A stretch of DNA of 64,000 bases. It comes from Deltaproteobacteria bacterium. Its GTDB lineage: Bacteria; Myxococcota_A; UBA9160; UBA4427. A program made the translations under genes and the position numbers. Below the pieces are notes generated by a model that was not told the DNA's origin, did not search any database, and saw only the letters and a list, made by a program, of their open reading frames with translations. This document shows, piece by piece, positions 26,530 through 35,227 of the stretch. The stretch spans positions 96,044 through 160,043 of the forward strand of contig JAJDAN010000088.1 in the NCBI GenBank assembly GCA_029261855.1, read 5' to 3'. Every line of letters begins with the position of its first letter. Position 1 is the stretch's first letter.

Positions 26530-29500
26530 ATGGTTCGCGCGGTCGCACTGGTCCTGACTGCTCTGACCGGGTTCAGTGGTCTCGTCTACGAAGTCGCGTG
26601 GCAGCGATATCTGGCGACGTTGCTCGGTTCTCACAGCGAGGCTACTGCCGCGGTGCTCGGCATCTTCCTCGGCGGGCTGTCGCTCGGGTACTGGGTTTTC
26701 GGTCGGGTCACCCGGCGCGTCGTCGACCGCGCGCTCGGCGCGGGGAGCGCGCCTCGACTTCTGACCCTCTATGGCGGACTCGAAGGAGCCATCGGTCTCT
26801 ACGTGCTCGCCTTCCCCTGGCTCTTCCGTGGCGTCCAGAGCCTGTCCTACGCGCTCCCCCACGGCGTAGGCGGCTGGGGCTTCGCGATCGACGTCGGACT
26901 GTCCACCCTCCTGATCGGCCCGGCCTCGGTCCTGATGGGCGGCACGATCCCGATCCTGACCCAGAGTCTCTCGCGCAGTCTGGACGACGCGACGCGCTTC
27001 CACGCGTTCGTCTATGCCTTCAACACGGTTGGAGCGTTCGGCGGGGCGCTGGCCGCGGGCTTCTTGCTCATACCGCTCCTCGGCCTCGAAGACGTCATGC
27101 TCGCGATGGGCTGCGTCAATCTCGGGGCGGGCGCGGTCTTCCTCGTCCTCGGGTCTCGGCCGCAGCCCGTCGTCGATCTGGGCCAGTCTTCCGAAACCCA
27201 GGACGCGAAGGACGAGAACGCTCGCGTCGAGGGGTTCGCCGCCTACGCGGCGATCGCGCTCCTGACCGGCTTCGCGATGATGACCGTCCAGACGACGGTC
27301 ATCCGCATCGGCGCACTGTCGATGGGGCCCTCGCAATTCACCTTCTCGATGGTCGTCGCCGTGTTCGTCCTCTCGATCGCGGTGGGAAGCTTCCTGGTTT
27401 CGGCCTTCTCGAAGATCCCGCGCTGGATCATCGTCGCCAACCAGTGGGGCATCGCCGTCCTGCTGCTGCTCTTGTATCCGCTGCTGGAAGAGTCGCCGTA
27501 CTGGATGATGGTGCTGCGCACTCCGTTCCAGAGCACCAATGCCGGGTTCGTCGGCTACTACGCGGTCGCGCTCCTGGCGCTGCTCCTCGTCGTCGGGCTC
27601 CCGGTGATCCTGTCGGGTGCCAGCCTGCCCCTGCTCTTCCACCACCTGCGACGACAGGTCGACCACCTCGGCGATCTGGCCGGGTACCTCTACAGCTGGA
27701 ACACCGTCGGATCGTTGGTCGGCGCGCTCCTCGGCGGCTATGCGCTCTTCTTCTGGCTCGATCTCGACCAGGTCTACAAGGTCGCCATCGCATCGGTCCT
27801 GCTGTCCGCGGGCATCCTGACCGCACGGATCTACGGTCGCATCCTGATTGCAGCGGGTGTTCTGGTTCTGCTGGGGATCACGGTCTTCGTGCTCCCGGGT
27901 TGGCGACCGGAGATCCTCTACTCCGGACTCTTCCGCGTCCGTGTTGCCGAACAGCTGGCGAAGCTCTCGAGCCCCTATGCGGGTGCCGACCGCTTCATCC
28001 GCCCCTATGCCGGTCGTGGCGGAGCGAAGATCCTGTTTGCGACGGACGATCCCACCACCAGCGTCGTCGTTCGGGAGTTTCATCGCCAGAACGGCAAGCG
28101 GGTCCGGCAGATCGCGACCCAGGGCAAGAGCGACGGGGATACAGAGACCGACTACGGGACCACCGGGTTGCTCGCGGTGCTGCCCGCCCTGTTCGCGGAA
28201 CGCGCCGAGCGCGCATTCGTGATCGGCTGGGGGGTCGGCTCGACGGTGGGACATCTTGGTGACTTCACCTCGATGAAGAACGTCGACGTCGCGGAGATTT
28301 CGCCCGGCGTACTCGAGGCGGCGCCCTTGTTCGATTTCGCAACGAACAACGCTTCGACGAACCCGAAGATCCACGTGATCCAGAGCGACGCCTATCGGGC
28401 GCTGATGCGGGCGGAGGGGAGCTACGACGTCATCGTGTCCGAGCCCAGCCACATCTGGGTCGCCGGCGTCGAAATGCTCTACACGAGCGAGTTCCTCGAA
28501 GCCGCGAAGAAGCGCCTCACCCCGGGAGGCGTCTACTGTCAATTCGTCCACCGCTACGAGTTCGACGACGAATCCCTTGCACTCGTGCTCCGAACCTTCG
28601 CGAGTGTCTACGACAACTTCTCGGTATGGCACGACGTGAACCAGACCCTGCTGCTGGTCGGTTTCAACAACGCGGACCTCGCGACCGACCACTACCGCCT
28701 GGCCCAGCGTGCCAAGCGCCCGGACTTCAAGGCAACCCTCGAGCAGTCGAAGATCTACAGCTTCGCGGCGTTGTTGGCCCATGAGCAGCTGCCGCTGGGT
28801 GTGGTCAATGCCCTGGAGCTCTCGGGGCCCATCCAGTCTCTCTATCACCCGCGGCTGAACGAGCTGGCGGGACGCGCGTTCTTCCGTTCGGACTTCGCCG
28901 ACATGCCGTTCACGGGGTTCGGCGAGCCCGCCCGCGTCGGGGCGCGAAACTCGCTGCTTCGGCGCTACGCCGCCGACTTCGGCGGTACGCTCCCGGACCA
29001 GGAGCGCGCCGAGGCGATCGTAGAAACCTGTCTCAGCATGGGACCGCTCTGCAACGCCATGGTCGCGGAGTGGCTGAGTGAACAGCCCAGCGACCCGGCG
29101 ATGCTCTCACGGCTGATCGACTACCTGCAAGAGACGCGCAGGGGCCTGCCTCGCGCGCACCTCGATGAGCTCGCGCGCCTCTTCCCGCCCACACCCACGG
29201 CTCGGCGCGGGACCGCGACTTCGTCCGAAGGGCTTCGCACGAGCCTCGACGACTACTACAGCTTCTACCACCACGCGTCGCCCTTCGACGCCGAGGCCCT
29301 CGTGGATCTGTGGTCTCGCTGCAAGCGCGAGGGCCCCACCGAGGCAGCATGCCGCGCGGCCGCCGAGGCACGGCCGATCCGCGGCGGAATGTCGCTCGAA
29401 GAAAGCGTCGAGCAATGCATGTCCACCGGGTCCATCGGCCACGCCTGTCAGAGCGGGCTCAACGCGGCGCGCCTGCTGGTCGAGACCGGGGAGATGGAAG

Positions 29501-29553
29501 AGCCGCCGGAGCCGCCGCGCCCGGGCCCCCTGGCGGTGCAACGACGGGACTAG
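26530..29553 (+). CDS. Fused MFS-like membrane protein / spermidine-synthase-like protein
   Basis: A 1007-residue protein. Residues 1 to about 460 contain some twelve hydrophobic helices, beginning ALTGFSGLVYEVAWQR, the hallmark of the fused MFS/spermidine synthase family. Residues 510-760 are a methyltransferase-fold aminopropyltransferase-like domain: VIGWGVGSTVGHL (SAM-type loop near 565), VDVAEISPGVLEAAPLF, and VSEPSHIWVAGVEMLYT. A helical tail of about 250 residues follows. Polyamine or related aminopropyl transfer coupled to membrane passage is the usual proposal, but it is unproven. ATG 26530 is preferred to ATG 26515 because GGAG lies nine bases upstream. Sulfatase-fold lipoprotein genes sit on both sides. 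Confidence 0.8.
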   Translation: MVRAVALVLTALTGFSGLVYEVAWQRYLATLLGSHSEATAAVLGIFLGGLSLGYWVFGRVTRRVVDRALGAGSAPRLLTLYGGLEGAIGLYVLAFPWLFRGVQSLSYALPHGVGGWGFAIDVGLSTLLIGPASVLMGGTIPILTQSLSRSLDDATRFHAFVYAFNTVGAFGGALAAGFLLIPLLGLEDVMLAMGCVNLGAGAVFLVLGSRPQPVVDLGQSSETQDAKDENARVEGFAAYAAIALLTGFAMMTVQTTVIRIGALSMGPSQFTFSMVVAVFVLSIAVGSFLVSAFSKIPRWIIVANQWGIAVLLLLLYPLLEESPYWMMVLRTPFQSTNAGFVGYYAVALLALLLVVGLPVILSGASLPLLFHHLRRQVDHLGDLAGYLYSWNTVGSLVGALLGGYALFFWLDLDQVYKVAIASVLLSAGILTARIYGRILIAAGVLVLLGITVFVLPGWRPEILYSGLFRVRVAEQLAKLSSPYAGADRFIRPYAGRGGAKILFATDDPTTSVVVREFHRQNGKRVRQIATQGKSDGDTETDYGTTGLLAVLPALFAERAERAFVIGWGVGSTVGHLGDFTSMKNVDVAEISPGVLEAAPLFDFATNNASTNPKIHVIQSDAYRALMRAEGSYDVIVSEPSHIWVAGVEMLYTSEFLEAAKKRLTPGGVYCQFVHRYEFDDESLALVLRTFASVYDNFSVWHDVNQTLLLVGFNNADLATDHYRLAQRAKRPDFKATLEQSKIYSFAALLAHEQLPLGVVNALELSGPIQSLYHPRLNELAGRAFFRSDFADMPFTGFGEPARVGARNSLLRRYAADFGGTLPDQERAEAIVETCLSMGPLCNAMVAEWLSEQPSDPAMLSRLIDYLQETRRGLPRAHLDELARLFPPTPTARRGTATSSEGLRTSLDDYYSFYHHASPFDAEALVDLWSRCKREGPTEAACRAAAEARPIRGGMSLEESVEQCMSTGSIGHACQSGLNAARLLVETGEMEEPPEPPRPGPLAVQRRD

Positions 29554-29609
29554 CAGCGGTCTGACGACCTTTGCCGCGTCGCCTGGTTCCCCAAGACGCC
29601 GGGTCAGGG
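29551..29609 (+). repeat. Dispersed intergenic repeat, module 2 copy
   Basis: The sequence tagcagcggtctgacgacct, then ttgccgcgtcgcc and ccccaagacgccgggtcagg, matches copies at 45121-45187 and 50053-50126. It begins on the stop codon of the MFS/spermidine-synthase gene. Confidence 0.7.
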
Positions 29610-31097
29610 CACGTAGCCCAGGGCTCTCAGCCGCTCGAGGGATTCGGCGTCGAGCTGTACGGAAGGTTCCGGCTCCGCGTCCTCGTCCCGGGTGTACCGC
29701 TCCTCGGCGACCGCCAGCAGCTCTGCGACGAGTTCGGGCTGTTCGTCTTTGACGTCGACCTGCTCGAAGGGATCCTGCTGCAGGTCGTAAAGTGCGTGGG
29801 TCATCGACCGCGCCTCGACGACCAGCTTGAAGCGCCCCTTGCGGATCGCACGGTAGACCGGAAAGTAGTCGCCGATGATGCGGTTCTGCGGGATGCCGCC
29901 GGGAGCTTCCACGTAGAGGAGGCGGTCCCCGAAGCCCTCTGTGTCGCCAGACCAGAGGCGAGAAAGGTCGCGACCATCGATCTCTGCGGGCGCGGCGACA
30001 CCGGCCCGCGCGAGAAGTGTCGGCAGCAGGTCGACGAGCGAGACGGGGGCGTCGACCTGCACGCCGGACGGAATTCCCGGCCCACGCAGGATGAGCGGAA
30101 CGCGCGCCACTTCCTGATAGGCGGTGTAGAAGTGCTCCATGGAGCCGTGCTCCATGAATTCCTCGCCGTGATCGGACGTGATCACGACGAGGGTCTCGTC
30201 GTAGACCCCGAGCCTGCGCAGGCTCGTGAAGAGACGCGCCAGCTCGGCGTCGAGCTGGCGGATCTGCGCGTCGTAGAGCTCGCGGATCCGGCGGACGTCC
30301 TCCGGAGAGAAGTGGATCTTCTCGGTGGTCTCGTCGAGCACGAAGTCTTCGCTGAATCGGCACTGGTTCGGTTCATCGTTGCCCCGGCAGAAGCGGATGT
30401 ATTCCTCGGGCAGAACCGCCTGCTTGAGCTGCCAGCCGGTGCCGTCCGCCACCCCCTCGTAGGGGGTCAGGAACAGCTTCTCGTAGGCCTCGTCGGCCTT
30501 GTAGTCCGAATGGACGTCGTAGTAGTGGGCGAAGACGAAGATCGGCCGATCGCCCCTCGCCGCGATCCAGTCGATCGCCTGGTCGGTCACCCAGCGGTTC
30601 GCCGAGCGCCGGTCGAGAGTTGCAGGCGCCCAGGAATAGAGCGCGAAGTCGCGCGTGACCTTGTAGTTCTCCTTCCGCAGCCATTCGACGTTGACCACCG
30701 AAGCCGTCTCCCAGCCGGCGTCTCCCAGAATGCCGGCGAGAGTCGGGGTCTCGTCGGGCAGTGCCCGGTCGAACCCCGTAACGCCATGGCGGGTGGGGTA
30801 GAGACCCGTGAGCATGGAGGTGTGCGAGGGCAGGGTCCAGGACGCGGTCGCCGTCACGTCGTCGAAGACCACCCCTTCCCGGGCGATCTCGTCGATCACG
30901 GGCGACGTGAACTGCTCGTAGCCGTAGACGCCCAGATGGTCTGGCCGCAGGGTGTCGATCGAAAGCAGCAGCACCACGCGCGGACCGGACGCAGCTTCCG
31001 CGTCAGCCCCGGATCGATCTGCGTCCGAGCAGCCCGCCGCGACGAGGCACGCCGCCAGGACGCAGCGAGCTTTTGCTGATACCACCGCGGACGTCAC
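29604..31097 (-). CDS. Sulfatase-fold lipoprotein with Thr at the nucleophile position
   Basis: A 497-residue lipoprotein (VAAGC, Cys23). It has Asp48 in LLLSIDTLRPDHLGVYGY, nucleophile motif T88-L-P-S-H and metal motif VVITSDHGEEFMEHGS. It is a paralogue of the product at 19057 and ends with the same kind of tail (LRALGYVP). An insert at about 225-275 contains two cysteines (FCRGNDEPNQCRF). Thr in place of Cys/Ser rules out a formylglycine sulfatase, so a phosphatase or transferase is possible. GTG 31097 is the only good start before the lipoprotein signal. It converges with the MFS/spermidine-synthase-like gene. Confidence 0.8.
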   Translation of the reverse strand: MTSAVVSAKARCVLAACLVAAGCSDADRSGADAEAASGPRVVLLLSIDTLRPDHLGVYGYEQFTSPVIDEIAREGVVFDDVTATASWTLPSHTSMLTGLYPTRHGVTGFDRALPDETPTLAGILGDAGWETASVVNVEWLRKENYKVTRDFALYSWAPATLDRRSANRWVTDQAIDWIAARGDRPIFVFAHYYDVHSDYKADEAYEKLFLTPYEGVADGTGWQLKQAVLPEEYIRFCRGNDEPNQCRFSEDFVLDETTEKIHFSPEDVRRIRELYDAQIRQLDAELARLFTSLRRLGVYDETLVVITSDHGEEFMEHGSMEHFYTAYQEVARVPLILRGPGIPSGVQVDAPVSLVDLLPTLLARAGVAAPAEIDGRDLSRLWSGDTEGFGDRLLYVEAPGGIPQNRIIGDYFPVYRAIRKGRFKLVVEARSMTHALYDLQQDPFEQVDVKDEQPELVAELLAVAEERYTRDEDAEPEPSVQLDAESLERLRALGYVP

Positions 31098-31217
31098 GTC
31101 AGCTTCCGAGAAGCACCTTCATCGCGTGATGACACGACCGACCGACACAGATGCGCCCCCATCGAATGCGACGGGGGCGCAGGCTGTAGCGGTCGGCGGT
31201 GACGATCTGGCGTACGC

Positions 31218-31901
31218 CTATGCGCGGCTGCGTCGGCGCGCCACGTACCCGCAGGCGAGCAGGGCGGCGACGCCAAGCGCTGCCATCGTCGGCTCCGGCA
31301 CGGTCACGACGATGGGGCTGCCTTGAACCGGAATCGTCCCGGGCGGGATGGTGACGTTGTTGATTCGCAGGACGTTCCCGCCGCAAGTGACGCAGGCCTC
31401 GAGGAGCGCCGTTCCGTCTCCCTCTGCGACCACGTCGAACACCATCGAGGCGACGTAGATGTCGGTGCCGGTGGCCTGCGCGGGATTCAGAAGGCTCGGA
31501 ACCGAGAAGTTGATGTTGATCTGCCCCTTGCCCGCAGGCGGTACCGGCCAGGGGATCCACTGCGGGTACTGGGTGGGATACAGGACCGTCGCAGGCTTGC
31601 CGGCCATGTAGAGGATATACGAAGGAGCGGCACCACTGGAGCCCGGGCCCTGAGGCGGAAGATCTTCGGACGCCTGGCCGTTGTAGGCCAGCTCGACCGG
31701 GTCGAACAGGACCCCAATCGACAGCAGCTGGAGGCCCACCTCCTGCATGTCGATGTGCATGTCGATGGCCACCGAGTCGCCGACATCGAGGGCTTCCCCG
31801 CCGTACCCGGGGGCCGAGAAGAAGTACTCGAAGGCCGACGCGCTCGTCGCGCCGGTGAACAGCAGAGCCGCAGAGAGCAGACAGGTCATCACGAACCGCA
31901 T
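31218..31901 (-). CDS. PEP-CTERM protein with cohesin-like beta domain (paralogue of 18202)
   Basis: A 227-residue exported protein: signal peptide to ASAF, a beta-rich domain, then the sorting signal VPEPTMAALGVAALLACGYV with an arginine tail. It shares with the 18202 product GATSASAF, QLLSIGVLFDPVEL-type strands, NINFSVPSLLNPAQATGTD and VASMVF, so the two are paralogues. Two cysteines (EACVTCGG) may form a disulfide. ATG 31901 has AAGGAG nine bases upstream. A reading from 32018 lacks a signal peptide. The dockerin-like gene lies 82 bases upstream on the same strand, mirroring the 17656/18202 pair. Confidence 0.8.
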   Translation of the reverse strand: MRFVMTCLLSAALLFTGATSASAFEYFFSAPGYGGEALDVGDSVAIDMHIDMQEVGLQLLSIGVLFDPVELAYNGQASEDLPPQGPGSSGAAPSYILYMAGKPATVLYPTQYPQWIPWPVPPAGKGQININFSVPSLLNPAQATGTDIYVASMVFDVVAEGDGTALLEACVTCGGNVLRINNVTIPPGTIPVQGSPIVVTVPEPTMAALGVAALLACGYVARRRSRA

Positions 31902-31938
31902 GCGTTGTTTCTCCTTGATGTCGCCATGCGATGGCAGG

Positions 31939-31964
31939 AAAAAGGCCGGAACAAGCAGCCGGCC
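31939..31964 (-). terminator. Hairpin with T-run between the dockerin-like and PEP-CTERM genes
   Basis: On the minus strand GGCCGG-9 nt loop-CCGGCC is followed by TTTTT. It lies just after the dockerin-like stop, so it may reduce read-through into the PEP-CTERM gene. Confidence 0.5.
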
Positions 31965-31983
31965 AGAGAGCGCCGCGCCGGAA

Positions 31984-32229
31984 TCAGTTGCCGGACGCGT
32001 CGAGGTAGAGCGAGACATCGTTCAGGCTGATCACGCCGTCGCCATCGAGGTCGGCGGCCGCGATGAAGCCAGCGTCACCTTCCTGTGTACCCTGTGCGTC
32101 CATGATGGCGGCTTCGTCGGCGGCGTTGCAGGTGCCGTCGCCATTGATGTCGCAGGCATCGCCTGCGTAGGCCGCGGTTGCCATGAACCCAACAACTGAT
32201 GCTGCGAGCAACATTCCCAAGCGCTTCAT
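31984..32229 (-). CDS. Small secreted dockerin/EF-hand-like protein
   Basis: An 81-residue exported protein. The signal peptide ends at AAYAG, and almost all of the mature part is two calcium-loop repeats: CDINGDGTCNAADEAAIMDA and ADLDGDGVISLNDVSLYLDA. That is a complete minimal dockerin-like duplicate with nothing attached, so its role is probably docking or bridging. Two cysteines fall inside the first loop. ATG 32229 has GGAG close upstream. It precedes the PEP-CTERM cohesin-like gene, repeating the organisation at 17656-18918. Function inferred. Confidence 0.75.
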   Translation of the reverse strand: MKRLGMLLAASVVGFMATAAYAGDACDINGDGTCNAADEAAIMDAQGTQEGDAGFIAAADLDGDGVISLNDVSLYLDASGN

Positions 32230-32567
32230 TGGTTCTCCCCAGAAGATCACACGGTGGAGGCCGGATCATACCCCACGAAAGATTGCGAACCTAGCGAGTC
32301 ATCTTGCACTCGAATGACCGCAACAGCCTTCTGTCTGCAGTCCTCTGTCAAGGCGGAACCCAGACCGGGCGGCGAGCCTCATGCTACGGGGCGAACGAGG
32401 GATGGACAGGTTTCTGCTGACCTCGCGAGCCGGGTGTGGTATTCGACACACATACCTGCTCGCCTCCGCGGGCCCGCGATGCGCAATAATACGCAGCCTC
32501 GATCGGCCATCCCCTGCAGGGAGATCCGCCCCGAGCCCCGTACCAACTGCACGAAGAAAGGTCACCG
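32230..32567. promoter_or_regulatory. Divergent intergenic region with probable promoters
   Basis: 338 bases between the dockerin-like gene (minus) and the TPR lipoprotein gene (plus), without a convincing ORF. TATGAT on the minus strand at 32265-32270 and AATAAT on the plus strand at 32485-32490 are candidate -10 elements. No clear -35, terminator or repeat was found. Confidence 0.4.
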
Positions 32568-35030
32568 ATGCCCGCCCCGCGCCTTGTCGTTCACACTCTC
32601 CTTCTGGGCCTGCTCCTCGCCTGCCTCTTCGTCGCCGGCTGTCAGAGCGACGATGAGAAGCTCGAGTCGCTTCTGGCCAGTGGCCAGGCCGAAGCCCAGG
32701 CCGAGAACCACAAGGCGGCCATCATCCAGTTCCGAAAGGCTCTGGACGTCGACCCCAACGTGGCGGATGTGCACTTTGCGCTCGCCGACTCCTACACCGC
32801 CACGGGCAAGACCCGGGACGCCTTGTGGGAGTACGCGGAGACCATCCGCCTCGACCCGAACAACTGGCAGGCACGACTGAAGCTCGGCGCGCTCCAGCTG
32901 CTGACGAGCCAGTACGCGGAAGCTCTCGAGCAGGGCCGGGCAGCGGTGGCCGTCGTTCCCGATGAGCCCACCGCCCACATCCTTCTCGGGCAGGCCCAGG
33001 CGGGGCTCGGCAATGCGGCGGAGGCGGAGAGCGCCTTCCTCCGGGCGGTCGAGCTCGCGCCGGATCAAGGCTCGACCCTGTACGTGCTCGGGTCGTTCTA
33101 CTCCGGGCAGGGAAAGCGCGACCGCGCGGAAGCGATCCTCGTGAAGTTCACGGAGACCGAGCCGACCTTCTTCGCCTATACCGCCTTCGGACAGTTCCTC
33201 GCGACCGATCCAGAGCGGGACTCGAACGCGGAAGCCGCGTTCCGACGAGCCATCGAGATCGCGTCTTCGGACGACCAGACACAGGGCTACCAGAATCTCG
33301 CCGCCTTCCTGATCGCGCGGGAGCGCCTGGAAGACGCGACCGTCGCGCTGGAAGAAGGGCTCGCGTCGTCCGAGGGCGACCCCGAGCGGCGTGTCGCGAT
33401 CGTCGGCCTGCTGTCCGAGGTGCTGGAACGACGCGGGCTCGGCGACCAGGCCGTCGCGCTGCTCGAACAGTCGCCGGACTCCGCCGCGACCCAGCTCGTG
33501 CTGGCGTCGTTCCTGCAGCGGAAGGGCGATCTCGTCGGCGCGGTCGAAGCGGCCGAGCGCGCCGTGGCGGCGGCGCCGAACGACCGAAATGCGCGCCTCC
33601 AGCTCGCCGAGCATCTGGTCGAGGCGTCGAACCAGGCCGGCAACCCCGCCCAGATCGCGGAGGCGAAGGCGATCGTCGACGCCGTGCTCGCCGAGGAGCC
33701 GACGGACGCCAAGGCGCTCTACACCCAGGGAAGGATCCGTCTTGCCAACCAGGATGTCCCGGGCGCCATCGAGAGCTTCCGGGCATCCATCGACACGCGC
33801 CCCGACTCGCCCGAAGCGCACTACATGCTCGGACGATCCCTCGTGGGTTCGGGAGACATGCGCGCCGGACGCGCCGAGGTCGCGCGCGCCCTCGAGCTCA
33901 GCCCGACCATGACCGTCGCGCGCCGTCTCCTCGTCCAGCTCCACGCGGAGCTCGGAGAGGACGAGTACGCGATCGAGCAGGGTCGTATCTATCTCAAGAG
34001 GAATCCCGACCCGCAGATCCGGATGCTCCTCTCCCAGAGCCTCGCGCGACTCGGACAAACCCACGATGCACTGGTCGCGATCGATCTGATCCCGGCGGAC
34101 AAGCGCACGACGGAGGTCGTCTTCGCCAAGGCGCGTCTGCTGCAGGCCGATGGCCAGCTCGAAGCCGCGCGCGCGGAGCTGCTCTCTGCGCACACTGCGA
34201 TGCCGACGCATCCCAAGATCCTGCGGGCACTCCTGCAGACAGAGGCCCAGACCGGCCAGATCGAAGAGTCCGGCGCGCGCATCGAGGCGGCCATCGCGAA
34301 GGATCCCGAGAACAGCGAGCTGGTCCTATTGCGCGGTCTCTACAAGCTGCGGACGGGCGACCTCGAAGCAGCAGAGGCGGCCTTCGAACGCTGCCTCGAG
34401 CTCGACGACGCGAACCTCGAAGCCTTCGGGCATCTCGCCCGGCTGTACCAGCGAACGAACCGTCTCGACGAAGCGGCCGGCGCGTACGAGCGAGCGATCG
34501 CGAAGCAACCCGAGTCCGCGCAGCTCCACCATGCTCTCGGCGTGATCCGACAGGCCCAGGGCAACGATACGGCGGCCATCGCCAGCTACGAAAAGGCGGT
34601 CGCCGTCGATCCCCGCATGGCCATGTCCAAGAACAACCTCGCCTATCTACTCGCCGAATCGGGCACCGATTTGCAGCGCGCACTCGATCTCGCGCAGGAA
34701 GCCAAGGCACAGCGCCCCAACGACCCCAGCGCATCTGACACGTTGGGCTGGGTCCTCTACCGACGTGGCGTTCCCGCGGCTGCCGTCGGATACCTGCGAG
34801 AGGCGGTGGCGGGACTCGACCCGGGCACACCGGAGATCGGCTTGACGCGATACCACCTGGCGATGGCCTACGAAGCCAACGAGCAGAAGCAGCTCGCTGT
34901 CGAGGCACTCGAAGCGTCGCTCAACGAGCTGAAGGAACGGCAGACGGAGCAGAAGGCCGACGGACAGCCGCAGGAGCAACCCGACTGGGCACAGCCGGCG
35001 GCGGAGATGCTCGGCCGCCTGAAGGGCTGA
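32568..35030 (+). CDS. prsT: PrsT-like PEP-CTERM system TPR lipoprotein
   Basis: An 820-residue lipoprotein (VAGC after the signal helix) made almost wholly of TPR units, at least fifteen, for example IQFRKALDVDPNVADVHFAL. The C-terminal stretch NNLAYLLAESGTDLQRALDL ... SDTLGWVLYRRG is the signature of the large TPR lipoprotein that accompanies exosortase/PEP-CTERM systems (PrsT). Family members are thought to act in assembly or export of the associated extracellular material. AAAGG precedes ATG 32568. A PEP-CTERM gene follows 200 bases downstream. The gene symbol is by family resemblance. Confidence 0.8.
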   Translation: MPAPRLVVHTLLLGLLLACLFVAGCQSDDEKLESLLASGQAEAQAENHKAAIIQFRKALDVDPNVADVHFALADSYTATGKTRDALWEYAETIRLDPNNWQARLKLGALQLLTSQYAEALEQGRAAVAVVPDEPTAHILLGQAQAGLGNAAEAESAFLRAVELAPDQGSTLYVLGSFYSGQGKRDRAEAILVKFTETEPTFFAYTAFGQFLATDPERDSNAEAAFRRAIEIASSDDQTQGYQNLAAFLIARERLEDATVALEEGLASSEGDPERRVAIVGLLSEVLERRGLGDQAVALLEQSPDSAATQLVLASFLQRKGDLVGAVEAAERAVAAAPNDRNARLQLAEHLVEASNQAGNPAQIAEAKAIVDAVLAEEPTDAKALYTQGRIRLANQDVPGAIESFRASIDTRPDSPEAHYMLGRSLVGSGDMRAGRAEVARALELSPTMTVARRLLVQLHAELGEDEYAIEQGRIYLKRNPDPQIRMLLSQSLARLGQTHDALVAIDLIPADKRTTEVVFAKARLLQADGQLEAARAELLSAHTAMPTHPKILRALLQTEAQTGQIEESGARIEAAIAKDPENSELVLLRGLYKLRTGDLEAAEAAFERCLELDDANLEAFGHLARLYQRTNRLDEAAGAYERAIAKQPESAQLHHALGVIRQAQGNDTAAIASYEKAVAVDPRMAMSKNNLAYLLAESGTDLQRALDLAQEAKAQRPNDPSASDTLGWVLYRRGVPAAAVGYLREAVAGLDPGTPEIGLTRYHLAMAYEANEQKQLAVEALEASLNELKERQTEQKADGQPQEQPDWAQPAAEMLGRLKG

Positions 35031-35184
35031 GACCGCTGACGGGCGGCGACGGATTTCTTTGCACCGGAAGCTAGGCGTCGTAAGTCCCGAAGCCGCGGCC
35101 GCGGAGTCCCGCCATAGCCAGCGCTGGCCAGTTCCGACACGGGCTTCGACTGCCCGATGTGGCTGCATCTATTCGCAAAGCCGC

Positions 35185-35190
35185 TAGATT
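35185..35190 (+). promoter_or_regulatory. Candidate -10 TAGATT of the PEP-CTERM gene at 35228
   Basis: Lies 37 bases before the ATG. No clear -35. Confidence 0.3.
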
Positions 35191-35227
35191 CCGCGCCGCG
35201 CGCCCCCCCCCGGCCGCCGAGAACCCA

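Noticed and set aside
25996..28848. A 950-codon minus-strand open frame
   Set aside because: Arg/Glu/Asp-rich composition typical of antisense frames in GC-rich DNA. It lies opposite the fused MFS/spermidine-synthase gene.
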